64,000 bases of DNA from Streptomyces sp. NBC_01351. GTDB lineage: Bacteria > Actinomycetota > Actinomycetes > Streptomycetales > Streptomycetaceae. Location: contig NZ_CP108356.1 in NCBI RefSeq assembly GCF_036237315.1, positions 2,108,001 through 2,172,000 of the forward strand, written 5' to 3'. The notes below the pieces were generated by a model. It was not told the DNA's origin. It saw only the letters and a list, made by a program, of their open reading frames with translations, and ran no database searches. Numbering within the stretch: position 1 is the first letter of the stretch; every line of letters begins with the position of its first letter. A program made the translations under genes and the position numbers. Of this stretch, positions 1 through 8,763 are shown piece after piece.

Positions 1-2
1 GG

Positions 3-1199
3 CCGTCCCGCAGGCGGCTCCTGCGGGCCTCGCTCGCCGCGGGCGCGGTGGTGGCGGCCGGCGGTGGCGCCGGGGCCTGGTGGCTGCTGCGCGAGGAACC
101 TCGTACGCCCGTCGAATCGGGACTGGCCAGCGGCGCGAAGCTGCTCCCCCGCTCCACCGCACAGTCCGGCAAGGCTCCCAAACCCCTGTGGGGACCGCTG
201 CCGGTCGCGGCGAAGCCCGTGGACGGCCTGGTCCCCGCCCCCCTGTCGCTGCGCGACGTGGTCGTCTTCGCCGCCAAGGACGGCGGCTTGGCGGCCCACT
301 TCACACGCGACGGCAAGGAGAAGTGGCGCCTGCCCGACGTCACCCCCGCGGCCGGCCTCCACCCCCTCACGGAGCAGCTGTTCGCGGCCGCCGGCACCTC
401 CGGTGCGCTCCGCGTCCACGACGCCTCCACCGCCAAGCTCCAGTGGGAACTGCCGGACGCCGACGTCGGCCGCTTCCTGACGATGGACGACGAGAACCTC
501 TACGCCGTCACCCGGGGCGGCCAACTGCTCGCGGTGGACCTCACGATGCAGTCGATCCGCTGGACGAAGCCGCTGCCCACGTACGCCGTGCGCGGCGCGG
601 GGCCCCGGGCCGCCGTGGCAGGCGTCACCCTCGTCCTCTTCGGCGACGACGGCGCCGTCCGCGCGTTCTCGACGATCAGGGGGCTGGACATGTGGACCAT
701 CGAGGGACAGGGGAAGTCCGGCTCCGCCATCGCTCCGGCCGTCGTGAAGCGCAAGGATTCCAACGGCACCTCCTACACCGTCTTCCTGGGCGGCCGCACG
801 CTGAAGGCCCTGAAGTTCCCGGGCGGCAACGAGGTGTGGAAGGCCGGGCCCCCGCAGAACGGCACCGACAGCTGGGGCGCCCCGCTCGTCCACGGCGACA
901 CCGTGATCGCGACGAACGGGACGACCCTGGCCGCGTACGACCTCGACGGCAGACAACTCCCCCTGAACGGACGCGCAGCCCGGGGCCCGCTCCCGGCCAC
1001 GCCCCTAGTCCGGCAGGGCGAGGCGCTGTGGGCGGTCGAGGCGGACGGACGAGGGGTCTCGGCCTACTCCACCACGGACGGCGCACGGCTGTGGACCTGG
1101 TCGGCGGAGTCCCGCGGACCCTGGGGCATGTCCGGCGCCGGAAACCGCGTCTTCCTGGTCAACGACGGCAAGCTCACGGCGATGCCCACCGTCGGCTGA
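3..1199 (+). CDS. PQQ-type beta-propeller protein, C-terminal part (5' end outside window)
   Basis: The reading frame is open from the first bases, so the true start lies upstream. It begins with an Arg-rich stretch (SRRRLLRAS) followed by an Ala/Gly/Val-rich hydrophobic segment ending in WWLL, which I read as a single membrane anchor. The rest is about 350 residues of repeated blades with W at regular spacing (for example KWRLPD, LQWELP, IRWTKP, EVWKAG, RLWTWS), typical of PQQ-like/Trp-docking beta-propellers. The kinase at 2263-4449 has the same layout (SRRKLL, TM, propeller), so this is most likely the extracellular half of a Ser/Thr kinase whose kinase domain is cut off by the window. A stand-alone anchored propeller is the alternative. 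The propeller would sense a ligand or cell-wall component outside the cell. Confidence 0.75.
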   Translation, partial: PSRRRLLRASLAAGAVVAAGGGAGAWWLLREEPRTPVESGLASGAKLLPRSTAQSGKAPKPLWGPLPVAAKPVDGLVPAPLSLRDVVVFAAKDGGLAAHFTRDGKEKWRLPDVTPAAGLHPLTEQLFAAAGTSGALRVHDASTAKLQWELPDADVGRFLTMDDENLYAVTRGGQLLAVDLTMQSIRWTKPLPTYAVRGAGPRAAVAGVTLVLFGDDGAVRAFSTIRGLDMWTIEGQGKSGSAIAPAVVKRKDSNGTSYTVFLGGRTLKALKFPGGNEVWKAGPPQNGTDSWGAPLVHGDTVIATNGTTLAAYDLDGRQLPLNGRAARGPLPATPLVRQGEALWAVEADGRGVSAYSTTDGARLWTWSAESRGPWGMSGAGNRVFLVNDGKLTAMPTVG

Positions 1200-1273
1200 C
1201 CCCGTACCAAGGCCCCGGACGATCACCACTTAGGCTCGGGGCCGGACAACCGAGGACCCGGGAGAGCGCGCGC

Positions 1274-2257
1274 ATGGAACGCCTACGCCACGACGACCCG
1301 ACCCGGATCGGGCCGTACGCGACCCTGGCGCGGCTCGACTCCGAATCCGCCGAGCGCACCGTCCCCGAACGCCGCTACCTCGCCCGCACCGCCCCCGACG
1401 GGGAGCGCACCGCCCTGGTGTGCGTGCCCCGGGTCGGCGCCGATCCCTCCCGGTGGGCGATCGAGGCCGAGGGCGCCCGGCGGCTGTCCGTGCCCGGCTT
1501 CCTGACGATCGCGGAGGTCGGGGGCTCGGCCGGTTTCCCCTGGTACACGGCCCCGTACACGCCCGTGCTGCCGCTCCCCGCCGCCCTCGCGGCGTACGGC
1601 GGCCCGCTGCCGGAGGACACCGTACGCAGTCTGGGCGCGGCCCTCGCCCGGACACTGGCGGCCGCCCACGCCCATGGGGCGACGCACGCGGGCCTCTCCC
1701 CGGCCGCGGTCCTGCTCACGCCCACCGGCCCCCTCCTCGCATCCTTCGGGGCCACCCGAGCCGAACTCACCGGGCACGCCCCGGGCTGCCTGCCCCCGGA
1801 ACGGTCGACGGGCACGCCCCCCGACCCCGCCGGGGACATCTACGCCCTCGGCGCCGTACTCGCGTACGCGGCGACCGGCCACACCGTGCCGGACCACACC
1901 GAACTGCCGCCGGGACTCCGCCACCTGACGGCCGCATGCCTGGCCCGCGACCCCGCGAACCGGCCGGCTTCGGCACACGACGTCCTGCGCGAACTCGCGA
2001 CCCCGGCAGCATCACGGGGACCGGCGCAGCCTTCGCCGGGCGCCGCCCCGGCGCGGGATCCGCGCCTCCCGGCCACGGCATCCCTCGCCCCGGCCCCCCT
2101 GCCGGCCGTCACGGTCCTCGACCACGCAGGCTCCGTCCCCCTCCCCCTCCCGGGCCGGGTCGTCGCCGCGCTCGCCACCCAGTCCGGCGCACTTCTCGCC
2201 GCAGAACTCCCCGTCTCCTCCCAGCCGTTCGCGGTATCGACTCAAAAGGCGCACTAA
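1274..2257 (+). CDS. Probable pseudokinase (Hanks-type fold without catalytic motifs)
   Basis: A 327-aa protein whose ATG is preceded by a purine-rich GGGAGAGCGCG. The opening (HDDPTRIGPY) matches the start of the next kinase (HDDPTHVGDY), and the C-lobe signs survive: GDIYALGAVLAYAATG matches the F-helix, LPPERS sits at the APE position, and ARDPANRPASA is the usual kinase end. The working parts are gone: there is no glycine loop, no VALK lysine, HAGLSPAAVLL replaces HRDLKPSNVM, and ASFGATR replaces IDFGIAR. It should therefore not transfer phosphate. The tail after about residue 240 is Pro/Ala-rich, with no clear membrane segment. It lies 5 bp upstream of an intact kinase, so co-expression and a regulatory or scaffold role are likely. 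Confidence 0.75.
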   Translation: MERLRHDDPTRIGPYATLARLDSESAERTVPERRYLARTAPDGERTALVCVPRVGADPSRWAIEAEGARRLSVPGFLTIAEVGGSAGFPWYTAPYTPVLPLPAALAAYGGPLPEDTVRSLGAALARTLAAAHAHGATHAGLSPAAVLLTPTGPLLASFGATRAELTGHAPGCLPPERSTGTPPDPAGDIYALGAVLAYAATGHTVPDHTELPPGLRHLTAACLARDPANRPASAHDVLRELATPAASRGPAQPSPGAAPARDPRLPATASLAPAPLPAVTVLDHAGSVPLPLPGRVVAALATQSGALLAAELPVSSQPFAVSTQKAH

Positions 2258-2262
2258 CCCCG

Positions 2263-4449
2263 ATGCCCGCGACCCCCACTCCCACCCCCTTCACGGCCCT
2301 CACGCACGACGACCCGACCCATGTCGGCGACTACCGACTCCTCGCCCGTCTCGGCAGCGGCGGCATGGGCACGGTCTACCTGGCCCGCTCGGCGGGCGGT
2401 CGTACGGTCGCTCTCAAGACCGTGCACGCCCGTATCGCGACCTCCGCCGACACCACCTTCCGTACCCGCTTCCGACTCGAATCGGACGCGGCACGCATCA
2501 TCGGCGACCGCTACGGAGCCCGCGTGTTCGGCGCCGATCCCCTGGCGCCAACCCCCTGGCTGGCCACGGAGTACGTCCTCGGCCCCCAACTCGACGAGGC
2601 GGTCCGCCTGAGCGGCCCCCTCCCCGAGCCCCTCGTCCGCGCCCTGGGCGCAGACCTGGCCCGGGCCCTGACCCAGCTCCACAACTCCGCCATCACCCAC
2701 CGCGACCTCAAACCGTCCAACGTCATGGTCACGGCGGCCGGCCCCAAGCTCATCGACTTCGGCATCGCCCGCGCCCTGGGCGACGAACGCCTCACCAGCA
2801 CCGGCACCGCGGCGGGCACCCCCGCCTACATGTCCCCCGAACAGGCCGGCGGCCTGGATCACACCCCGTCCAGCGACGTGTTCGCCCTCGCGGCAGTACT
2901 GGTCTTCGCAGCCTCCGGCCACGGCCCGTTCGGCGCCGGCCAACCCGCGGACCTCCTCTACCGCGTCCGCTACGCCGACCCCGACCTCACCGGCGTCCCC
3001 ACCCCCCTGCTCCCCCTCCTCACCCGCTGCCTGTCCAAGGACCCGTCCCTCCGCCCCACAACAACCGAACTGGCGGACGCCCTGCGCCCCGCAGAGGGCG
3101 GCACCTTCGCGGACCTCCTCCCCCACCCCGTACTCACGGACATCGCCCACCGCACGACAGCGGTCTGGCAGGCCCCACCACCCCGCCTACCGGCCCCCGC
3201 CACACAGCCCCCACCCCCCGCACCCCGCGCGATCTCCCGCCGCAAACTCCTCACCCTCACCCTTACCGGCACGGCAGCAGCCCTCGCCACGGGCGGCGGC
3301 CTCTGGACCTACCTGGCCACGAAGAGCCGAGAAGACACCTCAACCACCAAACCCTCGCTGGGACAGCCACCCACCCCGTCCTGGAAGACCTCGATCGCGG
3401 ACCCGGGCCCGGACGCGGCCCCCCTTCGCGTGGGCAGCGAACTCGTCCTGGTCGCAGGCCTGGCGGTCAACGCCTTCGACCCGACGTCGGGCAAGCTCCT
3501 CTGGCAGGGCCCCGACCGGGCCGCCTGGTCCGTGGCCACCGACGGCAAGACCCTCTACGCCCTCCGCCCCCCGACTTCCGACGACAAGACCAAGCCCGTC
3601 GCGATCGAGGTGCTCCCCCAGCCGTCCGGCAAGAAGAACCCGCCCGTCCTCACCCTGCCCTCCTTCGACGGCACGCCGGAGGACACCCAACTCCTGTGTA
3701 TCGCAGCAGACACGGCATACATGTTCGCCAAGTCGGCCACCACCACCCAGTGGTTCCTGATCGCGGCGAGCCTCACAACAGGCCGCGAACTGTGGCGTCA
3801 ACAGACGGTGGCCCCGTTCGCGGACTCGCCGGGACCCGTCATCATCCGCGCCAAGCCGGTGATGACCGGTCTGCTCCTGTGCCGCCGCTCGGCCCTCAAG
3901 GACTCCGTCACCTTCTCCCTGCACGACGCGTCCACCGGCAAGCAGCTCTGGCAGCAGCCACCCATCCCCACCACGGGCGCCCTGCCCTACCACCTGGCCA
4001 CGGACGACACCCACGTCTACCTGGGCTCCGAATCCCTCCAGGCCCTCCGCCTCACCGACGGCACCCCGGCCTGGTCCTTCGGCACGGGCCGCGACATGGG
4101 CAAGAAGCCGTACGGCTTCCGCCGCTACGGCATCCCCACGGTCGCGGACGGCGTGGTCTACGCGGTGGAGGGCGGCCGCAGCCTGGTCGCCGTAGACGCC
4201 CGCACGGGCGCGGCCCTCTGGACGGAACCCCCCGTACCGGATGCCCTCCCCAACGGCGACGTGGCTCCCGCGGTATACGGCACCCTCGTCCTCTACATGG
4301 ACGGAACGGGCCTCCGTGCGGTGGACACCCTCACCCACCGCCCCCTATGGCGCTACCCGACCACGGCCTACGCCCTCACACCCGACCCGGCCGCACAGCG
4401 CATCCACGCCCGCGAGGAACGCCAGACCCTGGCCCTCCCCCTCCCCTGA
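2263..4449 (+). CDS. Receptor-type Ser/Thr protein kinase with extracellular PQQ beta-propeller
   Basis: A 728-aa kinase starting 5 bp after the pseudokinase. Residues about 20-280 are a complete Hanks kinase: LGSGGMGTVY glycine loop, VALKT lysine, HRDLKPSNV catalytic loop, IDFGIA, and a Thr-rich activation loop (STGTAAGTPAYMSPEQ). A Pro-rich linker leads to ISRRKLL and one hydrophobic segment near residue 330 (LTLTGTAAALATGGG). About 390 residues of PQQ/WD-like propeller blades follow (LLWQGP, ELWRQQ, QLWQQP, ALWTEP, PLWRYP). It is expected to sit in the membrane with the kinase inside and the propeller outside. The substrate is unknown. Its neighbours suggest a three-gene signalling locus. 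Confidence 0.9.
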   Translation: MPATPTPTPFTALTHDDPTHVGDYRLLARLGSGGMGTVYLARSAGGRTVALKTVHARIATSADTTFRTRFRLESDAARIIGDRYGARVFGADPLAPTPWLATEYVLGPQLDEAVRLSGPLPEPLVRALGADLARALTQLHNSAITHRDLKPSNVMVTAAGPKLIDFGIARALGDERLTSTGTAAGTPAYMSPEQAGGLDHTPSSDVFALAAVLVFAASGHGPFGAGQPADLLYRVRYADPDLTGVPTPLLPLLTRCLSKDPSLRPTTTELADALRPAEGGTFADLLPHPVLTDIAHRTTAVWQAPPPRLPAPATQPPPPAPRAISRRKLLTLTLTGTAAALATGGGLWTYLATKSREDTSTTKPSLGQPPTPSWKTSIADPGPDAAPLRVGSELVLVAGLAVNAFDPTSGKLLWQGPDRAAWSVATDGKTLYALRPPTSDDKTKPVAIEVLPQPSGKKNPPVLTLPSFDGTPEDTQLLCIAADTAYMFAKSATTTQWFLIAASLTTGRELWRQQTVAPFADSPGPVIIRAKPVMTGLLLCRRSALKDSVTFSLHDASTGKQLWQQPPIPTTGALPYHLATDDTHVYLGSESLQALRLTDGTPAWSFGTGRDMGKKPYGFRRYGIPTVADGVVYAVEGGRSLVAVDARTGAALWTEPPVPDALPNGDVAPAVYGTLVLYMDGTGLRAVDTLTHRPLWRYPTTAYALTPDPAAQRIHAREERQTLALPLP

Positions 4450-4464
4450 CCGCAGATCACGGCA

Positions 4465-4494
4465 GGCTCCCCGGCGCGGTGACGCCGAGGAGCC
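4465..4494. terminator. Hairpin between convergent kinase and ABC permease genes
   Basis: GGCTCC-c-CGGCG pairs with CGCCG-a-GGAGCC across a six-base loop, with one internal mismatch. It lies 15 bp after the kinase stop and 73 bp beyond the permease stop on the other strand, a good place for a shared terminator. There is no T-run. Confidence 0.45.
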
Positions 4495-4567
4495 GAGCAC
4501 GTCGGGTGCCGAAGAGTACGGTCCCCAGGGCCTACGAAGTGCCTTCCGCAGGGGGCTTGGCGGTGGC

Positions 4568-5536
4568 TCAGAGGACCCGGCGGCGCAGCGACCAGGCGCC
4601 GAGGCCCAGGAGGGCGGCCGAGAGGGCGAGGAAGGCGGAGCTCTCGACCGTCTGGAAGGCCCAGAACTGGCTGGAGGGGTGGTAGTCGGCCGACTGCTGG
4701 GTCACACCCTGCTTGCCGAGGCAGCTCTGGATGGTCTCCGTACCGTCGCAACCGGACGGGTTGAAGGAGACCTTCCGGCCCGCGCTGTCGTAGTACGCGG
4801 ATCCGACCCGCCAGGCGTCGTCCGGGATCCAGCTGGTCCCGCCGCGCTCGCTCTCCCCGGTGCTCTGGGCGACCGTACCCGTGATCCGCTCGGCGGCGAG
4901 GTAGTGCGGACGGGCTCCCCCGCCGAGCGCGACGAGGACGACGAGGTAGAGCCCCAGGGTGATCGCCATGGCGGCGAGCGTGTTGCGCAGCAGCATTCCG
5001 GCGGCCACGCCGATGGCGAAGGCCAGGAGGGTGTACGCGGCCAGGACCAGCCCCTGTGTCTCGAAGCCAGGGGTCATCATGGGACCGCGCGTCACATGGT
5101 TGAGCGGCTTCAGGGCCCATACGCCGACCAGCCCCAGGACGAGCATGAGGACGGTGACCGGACCTCCGCCGACGAGCAGCTTGGTCGCCATCCAGCGGCG
5201 CCGGCTGACCGACTGGGTGAGCCCGAAGACGTGGGTGCCCTGCTCGAACTCGCCGGCGAAGAGCGGTGCACCGGCGAACATGCCGAGGAGCACCGGCAGG
5301 CACAGCAGCACCATCGGGATGATCGAGACGTATGACTTGTACTCGGAGCTCAGCGCGGCCATGGCGCTGCGCGAACAGGGGTCGGCGCCGATCCGCAGGC
5401 AGCCGGCGATCCCCCGGTCCTGCATGAAGGAGACGGCGTCGAACCGGTAGAAGAGCATCACGGCGCCCACCGCCGCGATGAGCAGGGCGGTGATGAGGAG
5501 CTGAAGGCGCTGCTGGCGCCAGGCGACCCAGATCAT
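4568..5536 (-). CDS. ABC-2 type transporter permease
   Basis: A 322-aa membrane protein starting MIWVAWRQQRLQ, the usual start of the Streptomyces ABC-2 permeases that pair with YtrA-type operons. About six hydrophobic segments are visible (near residues 15-32, 70-92, 120-140, 165-185, 190-210 and 295-312). A large loop between the fifth and sixth holds several Cys (SGCDG, QSCLG) and probably faces outside. The start codon overlaps the stop of the upstream ATPase gene by four bases (ATGA), so the two are translationally coupled. The transported substrate cannot be read from the sequence. Confidence 0.85.
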   Translation of the reverse strand: MIWVAWRQQRLQLLITALLIAAVGAVMLFYRFDAVSFMQDRGIAGCLRIGADPCSRSAMAALSSEYKSYVSIIPMVLLCLPVLLGMFAGAPLFAGEFEQGTHVFGLTQSVSRRRWMATKLLVGGGPVTVLMLVLGLVGVWALKPLNHVTRGPMMTPGFETQGLVLAAYTLLAFAIGVAAGMLLRNTLAAMAITLGLYLVVLVALGGGARPHYLAAERITGTVAQSTGESERGGTSWIPDDAWRVGSAYYDSAGRKVSFNPSGCDGTETIQSCLGKQGVTQQSADYHPSSQFWAFQTVESSAFLALSAALLGLGAWSLRRRVL

Positions 5537-6459
5537 GCTGCGGACACCTCCACGGCCTCGCTCTTGTGCGCAGACGGCCGCGCGGCCCTCAGGTGCGCCA
5601 ACGCCAGTTCCTCCAAGGTCGGTTCGTGCGCCTCCCAGCCAGGCAGCCCCGCCGGGCCCCTGCCACGGACGAGGACCGTGGCCTGGCGCTGGGTGCTGCG
5701 GGACTCCACGACGATCTCGTCCGGGAACGAGCCGGCCGCGCCCTGGGCGGGACCGACCATCAGTCGGTGGCCGGCGAGCAGGTCCTCGACGTCCCCGGCG
5801 AGCCGGACGCGCCCACCCGCCAGCAGGAGCAGGTGGTCGCAGATGCCCTCGAGATCGGCGAGGACGTGTGAGGAGAGCAGGACGGTCATCCCGGTCTCGG
5901 CGACCTCCTCCATCAGAGCCCGCATCACCTCCTCCCGGGCGAGCGGGTCCAGGTCGGCCAACGGCTCGTCCAGCACGATCAGTTCGGGCCGCCGTCCGAG
6001 CGCCATCGCGAGCGCGACACGGGTGCGCTGTCCGCCGGAGAGGGTGGAGATCCTCGCCCGGACGGGGACCCCGGCCGCGTCGACCAGGCGGCGCGCGTAG
6101 GTCTGGTCCCATTCGGCGTTCAACGCCCGGCCGGCTCGTAACATCTCCTCCACCGTGAACCGGCGGTAGAGCGGCTTGTCCTGCGCGAGGAAGGCCAGGC
6201 GAGGATGGGTGCCTCCTCGTCCCGGCGTATCGCCCAGGACGCGGAGCGTCCCGGCGGTCGGAGTCAGCAGGCCGGTGGCCAGCGCCATGAGCGTGCTCTT
6301 GCCCGCACCGTTGGGTCCGACCAGCGCGGACACCCGGCCTCGCGGCAGCTCGAACGTGACGTCCTTCAGCGCCCAGCCCCGCTTGTAACTCTTGCCCAGA
6401 CCGTCCGCCGCCAGTGCGGCGGTGCCCTCGGTGGTACCCAACGGGTCACGCTCCTTCAT
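5533..6459 (-). CDS. ABC transporter ATP-binding protein
   Basis: A 308-aa cytoplasmic ATPase with Walker A GPNGAGKST (about residue 50), Q-loop AQDKPLY, signature STLSGGQRTRVALA, Walker B LIVLDEPLADLD and H-loop SSHVLADLE, all intact. The domain is single, so it must work as a dimer on the downstream permease (overlap of four bases). The C-terminal 80 residues are a less conserved accessory part ending in AHLRAAR. It follows a GntR gene by 10 bp, the standard order gntR-ATPase-permease of YtrA-like operons, often induced by cell-envelope-active compounds. The substrate is unknown. Confidence 0.92.
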   Translation of the reverse strand: MKERDPLGTTEGTAALAADGLGKSYKRGWALKDVTFELPRGRVSALVGPNGAGKSTLMALATGLLTPTAGTLRVLGDTPGRGGTHPRLAFLAQDKPLYRRFTVEEMLRAGRALNAEWDQTYARRLVDAAGVPVRARISTLSGGQRTRVALAMALGRRPELIVLDEPLADLDPLAREEVMRALMEEVAETGMTVLLSSHVLADLEGICDHLLLLAGGRVRLAGDVEDLLAGHRLMVGPAQGAAGSFPDEIVVESRSTQRQATVLVRGRGPAGLPGWEAHEPTLEELALAHLRAARPSAHKSEAVEVSAA

Positions 6460-6469
6460 GTGTCATATG

Positions 6470-6847
6470 TCAGTACTGCGCGTCGATGACGGCCTTGACC
6501 AGCGCTTCGACGTCCTCGCGGGACAGGCCCTCGGCCCGGGCGACCGCCGTCCACGCCTCCAGGTCCCGGCGCAGCGGCGAGTCCTTGGCGGCGGCCGGGC
6601 CGGCCAGGGAGCGCTGGACGAAGGTGCCGAGGCCGGGCCGCGGCTCAACGAGCCCCTCACGCTCAAGTTCCCGGTAGGCCTTGAGCACCGTGTTCGGATT
6701 CACCGCTGTGGCGGCGACCACTTCCTTGGCCGTGGGGAGGCGGTCTCCCACCTCCAGGAGGCCGAGTCGCAGCGCGTGCTTGACCTGCTGCACCAGCTGC
6801 AGGTACGTGGCCACTCCGGAACGGCGGTCGATCCGGAACTCGATCAC
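6470..6847 (-). CDS. GntR-family (YtrA subfamily) transcriptional regulator
   Basis: A 125-aa repressor type. Residues 1-75 are a GntR winged helix (ATYLQLVQQVKHALR, LPTAKEVVAATAVNPNTVLKAYRELEREGLV, GLGTFVQ). A short helical tail (about 45 residues) follows instead of a ligand domain, as in YtrA regulators. The GTG start at 6847 is chosen because the GntR domain begins right after it (IEFRIDRRS) and a GAAGGG ribosome site lies just upstream. A perfect inverted repeat 12 bp before the start is the likely autoregulatory operator. It probably represses itself and the ABC genes until a drug or peptide signal lifts repression. Confidence 0.9.
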   Translation of the reverse strand: MIEFRIDRRSGVATYLQLVQQVKHALRLGLLEVGDRLPTAKEVVAATAVNPNTVLKAYRELEREGLVEPRPGLGTFVQRSLAGPAAAKDSPLRRDLEAWTAVARAEGLSREDVEALVKAVIDAQY

Positions 6848-6858
6848 GCAACACCCTT

Positions 6859-6876
6859 CCACTAATCTGTTAGTGG
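6859..6876. promoter_or_regulatory. Candidate GntR operator (perfect 7-bp inverted repeat)
   Basis: CCACTAA-TCTG-TTAGTGG is an exact inverted repeat with a 4-bp spacer, 12 bp upstream of the gntR GTG start and just before the ribosome site. The YtrA branch typically binds such repeats in its own promoter. This is inferred from position and symmetry only. Confidence 0.6.
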
Positions 6877-6942
6877 AATCATGATGGAGGGGTCCGATCC
6901 GTGGTGTCAAGCACATCGGCGGGAAGCGGCGGGGCGGCCGTG

Positions 6943-8763
6943 CTACGCCTCTTGGTACGCCTCGGCCTGAAGGCGGAACAGCCGGGCGTAGGTGCCGTCC
7001 TGAGCCATGAGCACCTCGTGGTCGCCTTGCTCGATGACCCGGCCCGCGTCCAGGACGTAGATCCGGTCGGCGTCGCGCACATTGGCGAAGCGGTGCGAGA
7101 TGAGCACCACCGTGCGGTCCGTGAACAGTTCGCGGATCCGGCCGAAGAGGTCGGCCTCGGCCTGCGGGTCCAAGGAGGCGGTGGGTTCGTCGAGGATGAC
7201 GAGCGGCGAGTCCCGGTAGAAGGCCCTGGCCAGGGCGAGGCGCTGCCACTGACCGAGCGAGAGATCGGCGCCGCCGGTGAATTCCTTGCTCAGTACGGTG
7301 TCGTAGCCCTGGACCAGCCGGGCCAGGAACTCGTGGGCCCCGGCTCGCTCGGCGGCCAGCACCGCCCGGGCCCTGTCCGGCGATGTCTCGGGGCGGCCGA
7401 ACGTGATGTTGTCGGCGGCCGTCAGCTTGTACCGCACGAAGTCCTGGAACACGACGGCGCTCGCCGCGCGCAGTCGCTCCGGCTCGGCGTCCGCGTCCCC
7501 GTCACCGTCCCCGTACAGGAGGCGCCCGGAGTCCGGCCGGTAGAGGCCGGCCAGGATCTTCGCAAGGGTGGTCTTGCCCGAGCCGTTGGCGCCGACCAGG
7601 GCCACGACCTCCCCGGCCCGTACCTCGACGCTGACGTCCTCCAGGGCCCGGGCCGAGGATCCCGGGTAGCCGAAGGCCACGGACTCCGCGCGCACCGACA
7701 CGAACTCCCCTGATGAGAAGGCCGGTTCGCCGGGTTCGGATCCGGCTTCCGCCGCGAAGCCTCGTAGATCCTTCATGTACAGGACCGACTCGCCGATGCC
7801 GTTGAGCAGGGCGCCGATCATCTGCGTACGCAGCGACAGCTGCCACAGGCCCACGAGCGCGGTCAGCGCGGTCGCCGGCTCGATCCGGCCGGTCGCCACC
7901 AGCCACCACATGGCCCCGATCACCGCGCCCGTGGTCAGGTCGCCTGCCAGGCGTGCCACGATCTTGCGTCGGACGTGGACCGCGTGCATGGCCTCGACCT
8001 GGGCGATCTCCTGACCGTAGCGGCTCGTCCAGCGCCCGCGCAGCGTTCCGGCGAGCCCCAGGGCGCGGATCTCCTTCGCCTCGTCGCGGCCGGTGAGCAG
8101 CCGTTCGAGGTACTGCCGGGCCCGGCGGTTCTCGGACAGCGTGTGGTGCAGGTCGTAGCCGGCCCCCCGCTCGTCGCGGGCGGCCTTGAGCGTGGGCAGG
8201 ACCGCGAGGAGGGCGAAGGGCAGGAGCCACCAGACCAGTACGGCGAACACGGCCGTGACCGCGACCACGGTCAGAACGGCCTGGAAGCCCGCGGCCAGAG
8301 CCGTCACGACCATCGCGGGCTGGGCGCGCGAGGCGAAGACCGCCCGCTGAAGCCGGTCGTGGAAAGCCGGGTCCTCGAACTCGGGAAGCTCCGCACGTCC
8401 GGCGGCGTCCAGGACGATGTCGAGCGCGAACCGGTCCACCTTGACGGCGAGCACTCGCTGGCGGGCTCCGGCGACCGCGCGCAGGATGCCCGCTCCCGTA
8501 CCCAGCAGCACCAGGCCGGCGATCACGGCGATCAGCCACTCGCCCTGCGGGGCCTGGGTCGTCGGGCCGCCCTGGGTGACGGCGCCGCCGACCGCATGGC
8601 GGATCAGCAGCAGAACCGCCATCAGCCCCAGGGCGGTGGCCAGTTGGGCCACGAGTACCTGGAGCAGGCTGCGCCGGTCGGCTTGCCAGGCCAGCCGTAC
8701 GGCGAACATCGCACAGTCGGCCAGCTCCCTCAGGGGCACCGATGCACTTCGGTCACGGGCCAT
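6943..8763 (-). CDS. ABC exporter (fused membrane and ATPase domains) of the RiPP operon
   Basis: A 606-aa half-transporter. Residues about 20-330 hold the membrane domain with roughly six hydrophobic segments. Residues about 350-600 hold the ATPase: Walker A GANGSGKTT, signature LSLGQWQRLALA, Walker B LVILDEPTASLD and a SHRFAN switch. The LSLGQWQRLALAR signature is common in exporters of lasso and lanthipeptide clusters. There is no N-terminal C39 peptidase, so leader removal must be done by another protein. The gene abuts the S9-peptidase gene (stop TGA directly followed by ATG) and is last in the operon. Likely job: export of the mature peptide and self-protection. Confidence 0.88.
   Translation of the reverse strand: MARDRSASVPLRELADCAMFAVRLAWQADRRSLLQVLVAQLATALGLMAVLLLIRHAVGGAVTQGGPTTQAPQGEWLIAVIAGLVLLGTGAGILRAVAGARQRVLAVKVDRFALDIVLDAAGRAELPEFEDPAFHDRLQRAVFASRAQPAMVVTALAAGFQAVLTVVAVTAVFAVLVWWLLPFALLAVLPTLKAARDERGAGYDLHHTLSENRRARQYLERLLTGRDEAKEIRALGLAGTLRGRWTSRYGQEIAQVEAMHAVHVRRKIVARLAGDLTTGAVIGAMWWLVATGRIEPATALTALVGLWQLSLRTQMIGALLNGIGESVLYMKDLRGFAAEAGSEPGEPAFSSGEFVSVRAESVAFGYPGSSARALEDVSVEVRAGEVVALVGANGSGKTTLAKILAGLYRPDSGRLLYGDGDGDADAEPERLRAASAVVFQDFVRYKLTAADNITFGRPETSPDRARAVLAAERAGAHEFLARLVQGYDTVLSKEFTGGADLSLGQWQRLALARAFYRDSPLVILDEPTASLDPQAEADLFGRIRELFTDRTVVLISHRFANVRDADRIYVLDAGRVIEQGDHEVLMAQDGTYARLFRLQAEAYQEA

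Noticed and set aside
1..4449. Twin-arginine (Tat) signal at SRRRLL/SRRKLL
   Set aside because: In the full kinase it lies in the middle of the chain before a membrane segment, so it is a stop-transfer flank and not an export signal.
4241..5335. Long plus-strand open frames over the ABC permease and similar frames elsewhere
   Set aside because: Typical high-GC shadows: Arg/Pro/Gly-rich, no domains, opposite to genes with clear motifs.
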